A stretch of DNA of 12,102 nucleotides, from contig CABMDX010000147.1 of assembly GCA_902385025.1 (NCBI GenBank), positions 1 to 12,102 of the forward strand. Direction: 5' to 3'. Both the position numbers and the translations under genes were made by a program. This document shows, in pieces, positions 8,357 to 12,102 of the stretch. The DNA comes from an uncultured archaeon. GTDB lineage: Archaea > Halobacteriota > Methanosarcinia > Methanotrichales > Methanotrichaceae. A model generated the notes under the pieces. That model did not search any database, was not told the DNA's origin, and saw nothing but the letters and a program-made list of their open reading frames with translations. Within the stretch, counting starts at the first letter, position 1; every line of letters starts with the position of its first letter.

Positions 8357-10132
8357 CTAGCTTTTGCCATTTGCGATATTCTGGACTATCTGCCTGATCT
8401 CCGGTTTCTTCAGCATCTCTCGCAGCTTTTCCTCTAGCAGCGCTGCCAATGCCTTCTCGTCAGCTTCCTTCGTATTTCTTCTGTTGGGATCCGGTTCAAA
8501 CGAGCTCGAATTGGTCTGATCCTCTGAAAATATCTTGAGCTGCTTGATGAATATCGGCTTTTTGCCATCAGCTATTCTCTGGAGGGATTTCTTCAATTCA
8601 TCTCTTAAGCCGCCCCTTTCGTAGAAGTAATGTCTGAGATATCCTTTGGTGAGATCCGAATATCCCAGGAAATCGATGATATTTGCATCATTATTATCGA
8701 TATAGTCGATCGCTGATGCAATGACATCGTAGATCCGAGACTCAAAGCTCAGATCTTTTTTATTCTCCTTTTTATTCTGCTCACCGGGTGTGCCTCCATA
8801 GGGATTTCGCAGGAGGATCAGGATATCATCGCTAGATCCGTTGCCAAGCTTCCTATAAATCTTGGCGTTTGAACGTTCAATTCCTGTCAAATCCTCTATT
8901 GCAGAAGCTATTGCATCTGCCTTGACGTAGCCTCTTGTGAAAACATAAGCCCTGTCTGCCCGTGATGGTGTGCATGGAAACAGTCTGCCTTCTTCGCTCA
9001 AAGCATGCTCTACCAGCGATCGCTCGCCGCCATTGGATCCACTCCGTTTATAATAGCATGGAACAAGAATTGGTGGCAGCAGGAATTTGAGGCCGTCCTC
9101 ATCTGTGATCACATCATCTAGATCGGCATCCCAAAACACTCTCTTCATGGCAGGGGCGTCATCTTGCAGCTTTGCACCTGGATAATTCCTGAGATCAAGC
9201 AGAGGCTTCATGCAGCTATAAATGGTGTTGTCCATGGCACCGAAGTTCCCCAGGCATCTGTTTTTTAGAATCTCATTGTCAATTATGATAAGAGCATCTA
9301 TTCCCTCGCCAGCAGGCTTTGTGAGGAGATCGTACAGGGCAATGGTTGCACCAAGATTTCTCTGCCCTGCGCCAGCTTTTCGTGCATCCTCTCCTTTCTC
9401 GGTGAGAATGCCAAGCGAGAATATGGGAAAGACTTTCTCTTCTCTTCTGACATAGCTGGTTATAGGATTGATAAAGCCGGTGCCAGTACCGCCGCCAAGC
9501 GATGCCAGGAAGAGAATGCTGTCGCAGAGCTTTTTTTGCATCTTTCCGCTGCAAGAGTCTCCTCTGTTATTCATGGAAAGAGACATTGAACCGAGGACGG
9601 ATGCAATCTTCTTGCGAGTGGGGTTTTTATCCTTGCTATCGGCAAATGCAGCCGATGCAGCAAAATTCATCTCTGTCTTCCGGCCTAAAACCGTAAAGGG
9701 CCTGATCCCCACCTTCCACATATAGCCTGGAAGCGGATTGTCCTCCTGATTGAACTCTTTTCTCGCCATTTCTTTTACTTTTTCAAGCTCGAATACCTCA
9801 AAGATGCCTTTTAAATACTCAGCACGCCTATCGTAGCCCTGTGCCTTGAGGTCAAATCCATATGTATTCTTGATCCATATCTTTAGCGGAGAATCGGCAG
9901 AGATCATTCCATGGCATATAAGATATCCTGGATACATTCCCTCATCCAAATTGCCAAAATAGGTCTGATCCTGGGTATCCTGAGTTGCCGAGTCCAGCCA
10001 TACGCCTTTTGCATCTCCAAATGCAAGGTGCTCTCCCAAGGGTGCTACAGGCAGGTGCACATCCTGCGTTTCCAGGAACTTTTTCAATATATTGCCGCCG
10101 GCACCACCGATTCCAACTACCATTGGCTTCAT
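8357..10132 (-). CDS. Non-canonical FtsZ/tubulin-superfamily GTPase
   Basis: This 591-residue cytoplasmic protein has no signal or membrane segment. Tubulin-superfamily GTP-binding features are clear: GIGGAGGN at 7-14 (T1 loop), LGGGTGTG at 212-219 (the T4 tubulin signature) and DALIIIDNEIL around 278-288, where Asn286 matches the guanine-contacting region of FtsZ. WDADLDDV (334-341) may be the T7 catalytic loop, with NxDxxD changed to DADLDD; this assignment is tentative. It is not ordinary FtsZ: about 200 residues separate T1 from T4, against about 85 in FtsZ. The C-terminal part is long, ends in a charged helix and lacks the FtsZ tail peptide. It resembles the large tubulin-like families of bacteria and archaea (FtsZ-like or Tubulin_2 type). 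Its ATG overlaps the preceding stop by 4 nt, with GAGGTG just upstream, so translation is coupled to the membrane protein gene. It probably polymerises at the membrane; the function is unknown. Confidence 0.9.
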   Translation of the reverse strand: MKPMVVGIGGAGGNILKKFLETQDVHLPVAPLGEHLAFGDAKGVWLDSATQDTQDQTYFGNLDEGMYPGYLICHGMISADSPLKIWIKNTYGFDLKAQGYDRRAEYLKGIFEVFELEKVKEMARKEFNQEDNPLPGYMWKVGIRPFTVLGRKTEMNFAASAAFADSKDKNPTRKKIASVLGSMSLSMNNRGDSCSGKMQKKLCDSILFLASLGGGTGTGFINPITSYVRREEKVFPIFSLGILTEKGEDARKAGAGQRNLGATIALYDLLTKPAGEGIDALIIIDNEILKNRCLGNFGAMDNTIYSCMKPLLDLRNYPGAKLQDDAPAMKRVFWDADLDDVITDEDGLKFLLPPILVPCYYKRSGSNGGERSLVEHALSEEGRLFPCTPSRADRAYVFTRGYVKADAIASAIEDLTGIERSNAKIYRKLGNGSSDDILILLRNPYGGTPGEQNKKENKKDLSFESRIYDVIASAIDYIDNNDANIIDFLGYSDLTKGYLRHYFYERGGLRDELKKSLQRIADGKKPIFIKQLKIFSEDQTNSSSFEPDPNRRNTKEADEKALAALLEEKLREMLKKPEIRQIVQNIANGKS

Positions 10133-10722
10133 CTAGTCACCTCTTTGAGGCTGAATATTATCGGCATCATCATCAGGATCAAAGGAAGAATCAGGGTGAT
10201 ATATCCCACGATCCAGATCAGATTCCAGGATTGCACGTCTGCTTGCGGATATACCGTCCCGAGGTATATCGACATCGCTATAGATATCATGAGAAGCGGC
10301 AAAGTGAAATAAACCATAAGCGCCTTGATATTTCTGGATACAATGTAATAGCTATAGATCTTTGGGATAGTGAAGGCCAACAATGCGGTAATGATCATGA
10401 CTGCCAGGCCGAAGACAATCAGGCCGTATTCACTGGATGCGATCTGAATCGCCTGGAAGTAGTACCAGGGAAATGTCCCCGGTGTCTGGAAGAAAAGAAA
10501 AGCCGCTGCTACAAAGAATAGCATCCAGGAAGCTATCATAAATGTATTGAAATTGGATCCCTGCGGCAGCTCCAGGTGCTTTAATAGCTCTGCCATCTCA
10601 AAGCTGCCTTCATCCGTGCCCTTAACGTTCCTGTAGATTTTTTTAATGTAAATATTGTGGAAGGCAGCTGACAGGGCCAAGATAGCCAGAATCGCTAAAA
10701 GGAAGTAGGCACCCTGGATCAT
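10129..10722 (-). CDS. Five-pass integral membrane protein, unknown function
   Basis: This 197-residue protein is mostly hydrophobic. Membrane segments are at about 3-22, 60-79, 97-118, 133-152 and 166-190. A polar loop with charged residues (about 26-58) follows the first segment and contains KKIYRNVKG and EMAELLKHLE; it is a candidate cytoplasmic contact site. I do not recognise the family and see no catalytic motif. A strong GGAGGT lies seven bases before the ATG. The start overlaps the stop of the upstream surface-protein gene by 4 nt, and its own stop overlaps the GTPase start in the same way. It therefore sits between an extracellular protein and a cytoplasmic tubulin-like GTPase both in the operon and probably in space. 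A role as membrane adaptor is inferred from this order only. Confidence 0.85.
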   Translation of the reverse strand: MIQGAYFLLAILAILALSAAFHNIYIKKIYRNVKGTDEGSFEMAELLKHLELPQGSNFNTFMIASWMLFFVAAAFLFFQTPGTFPWYYFQAIQIASSEYGLIVFGLAVMIITALLAFTIPKIYSYYIVSRNIKALMVYFTLPLLMISIAMSIYLGTVYPQADVQSWNLIWIVGYITLILPLILMMMPIIFSLKEVTR

Positions 10723-12102
10723 CTGTAAAACCTCCTTTCAATCAGAATAGCACCTGCAAAGGCGATGCAGAAGAGTCCCAGCCAGTTGAGGAGCGCCGGA
10801 ACAGAGAAAATATCGTACTTAACCAGTTTTGCATTGATCTTCCCTTGGCCAATGCCCTCTCTGCTATTGCCACCGTGCTGATCGACCTCATCATACATGA
10901 ACCTATATCTATAAGGCTGGTTTGCATCCTCTACGAAGAACGGCTGGACATTGTACCAGACTGCAGTCCCATTGCTGGAGATATCCCACTCGCGGCTTGC
11001 CACTGGTCTCCATTTGTGAGACGGCGTATACGTCTCCAATGATACCTGTACCTTCGCGGTTTCAGGCTCCTGGTTTCTCATATGTATGCTGAAGTTGTAA
11101 TTCTGCCACCAATACTGATTGTCTTCGCGACTCACTTGAGGGTCGTCGACATTAATCGTTACGCTCTTCTTGATGCTTGGGCCATCGAAGTGCGATGTGT
11201 TGGTGGTGTTGATTCCGTCACTCACAGTGTAATAGTAGGTAAAATTCTTGCCGGAATCATCTTTGGAAAAGAAGCCATAATCACCGGCCAGGAACTGAAC
11301 CTCATCTCCGGCTTTGACTATTTCAGTGGCATTGGCCTTCTCTGTGCCGTTAATATCCTGAACATGGAGCGTCACTGTGACGGGATCGCTCTCGTTGTCC
11401 AGGGCGCTGGCAACATACTTAATTGACTCCTTGAACCTTGGCTGTGGATTCTGAGTGACCAGGGTTATATTCTCTAGGGTTGGTGGCGTATTTATAATAT
11501 CCAATACAAGCTCCTTGAAGAAAGGTTTCGAATCTGTGATCTTTTCATCTTTTGTGGTCCATTTATTCCGTCCATCGGATAAATTTACCATGAATCGAAT
11601 TTCTCCAACCGTTTTAAGATCCTGGAAGGAAGTGATCTCCGGCCAGACAACTGCAGTGTAGTTGTACTTCTCTTTTGCATTATACACATAATCGTTCTGA
11701 CCAATTATCTGGGGATAACTGCTGATCTGCTCATAGCTGGTTGCGCCCGGCTTCTTTTCTTGAAGATACAGCCAGAGAACTCGCCTCATTGAATCCTGAG
11801 TATTAGTATCCTTAATGTAACTCATTATCTTTATCGGCTGAGTTCTGGTTATATTGGTTCGGTTTCCCTCATAGTACATATATACGACAGGCTGGACGTA
11901 GCTGCCCTTGGTTGTCGGTTCTTTGTAGAGCATGTCTCGAAGCTGCTCATACTTCCGGTTATTTTCATCCTTGGCATTTTTCACGGCACTGATGAGATCG
12001 TCGATGGTGGTTTGTTTGTGGCCCCCACCACCCCCTCCACCCGAAGATACCGAAGAGCTTCCTGAGCTGGGCTGCGGCCCTGCGGGAGCAATCACAGGAG
12101 AT
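10719..12102 (-). CDS. Cell-surface protein with C-terminal membrane anchor, 5' end outside window
   Basis: The frame is open to the window edge. The first possible start inside is a GTG (12093-12095) with no ribosome site, and the preceding codons read Ser-Pro, so the true start and a signal peptide probably lie upstream. The visible part begins with a Ser/Gly-rich linker including seven consecutive Gly, then a short charged helix and a long beta-rich region with two or more Ig/PKD-like repeats (for example the stretch beginning NTPPTLENITL). Thirteen N-X-S/T sequons are present, consistent with an N-glycosylated extracellular protein. It ends with one membrane segment (about 435-452 counted from the GTG) and a short basic tail, RRFYR. 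It is the first visible gene of the three-gene overlapping set. It could be an envelope or sheath-linked protein; its ligand is unknown. Confidence 0.85.
   Translation of the reverse strand, partial: SPVIAPAGPQPSSGSSSVSSGGGGGGGHKQTTIDDLISAVKNAKDENNRKYEQLRDMLYKEPTTKGSYVQPVVYMYYEGNRTNITRTQPIKIMSYIKDTNTQDSMRRVLWLYLQEKKPGATSYEQISSYPQIIGQNDYVYNAKEKYNYTAVVWPEITSFQDLKTVGEIRFMVNLSDGRNKWTTKDEKITDSKPFFKELVLDIINTPPTLENITLVTQNPQPRFKESIKYVASALDNESDPVTVTLHVQDINGTEKANATEIVKAGDEVQFLAGDYGFFSKDDSGKNFTYYYTVSDGINTTNTSHFDGPSIKKSVTINVDDPQVSREDNQYWWQNYNFSIHMRNQEPETAKVQVSLETYTPSHKWRPVASREWDISSNGTAVWYNVQPFFVEDANQPYRYRFMYDEVDQHGGNSREGIGQGKINAKLVKYDIFSVPALLNWLGLFCIAFAGAILIERRFYR

Noticed and set aside
12093..12095. GTG as the true start of the surface protein
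   Set aside because: No ribosome site is visible, the frame stays open to the window edge, and a surface protein of this type should begin with a signal peptide.
1..12102. CRISPR arrays, tRNA or rRNA genes, insertion sequences
   Set aside because: I saw no regularly spaced repeats, cloverleaf-like segments, rRNA-like conserved blocks or transposase frames.

Overview
The window looks like a chromosome segment of an acetate-using methanogenic archaeon of the genus Methanothrix (formerly Methanosaeta). The evidence is a tandem run of AMP-forming acetyl-CoA synthetase genes, archaeal-style TATA elements, oligo-T terminators, and a tubulin-superfamily GTPase beside a sequon-rich surface protein. 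Tandem acs paralogues are a known hallmark of Methanothrix, which activates acetate with Acs rather than with Ack/Pta. The genus is an inference; no rRNA or other marker gene is present.

Positions 1-5231 (+ strand) hold three acs genes in a row: the C-terminal part of one cut by the window edge (1-531), a complete and apparently canonical one (923-2908, probably starting at TTG), and a complete but divergent one (3261-5231). Each complete gene has its own AT-rich upstream region with a TATA element, and each of the three is followed by an oligo-T tract, so they look like separate transcription units rather than one operon. The first two are nearly the same gene over the visible C-terminal part. 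The third has lost the hydroxyl residues of the phosphate-binding loop and has changed several other near-invariant positions, so it may no longer be an ordinary acetyl-CoA synthetase.

Positions 5564-8329 (+) encode a 921-residue membrane hybrid histidine kinase: about ten membrane segments, coiled coil, HisKA, HATPase, a partly degenerate receiver and a canonical receiver. Its input signal and partners are not visible. Its stop codon lies 27 bp from the stop of the convergent gene.

Positions 8357-12102 (- strand, reading from high to low coordinates) hold three genes joined by 4-nt ATGA overlaps: a secreted, sequon-rich protein with beta-rich domains and one C-terminal membrane anchor (5' end outside the window), a small five-pass membrane protein, and a non-canonical FtsZ/tubulin-family GTPase. 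The order outside-membrane-cytoplasm suggests a cell-envelope module in which a cytoplasmic tubulin-like polymer is coupled through membrane proteins to the cell surface. This is the best candidate here for a poorly described system.
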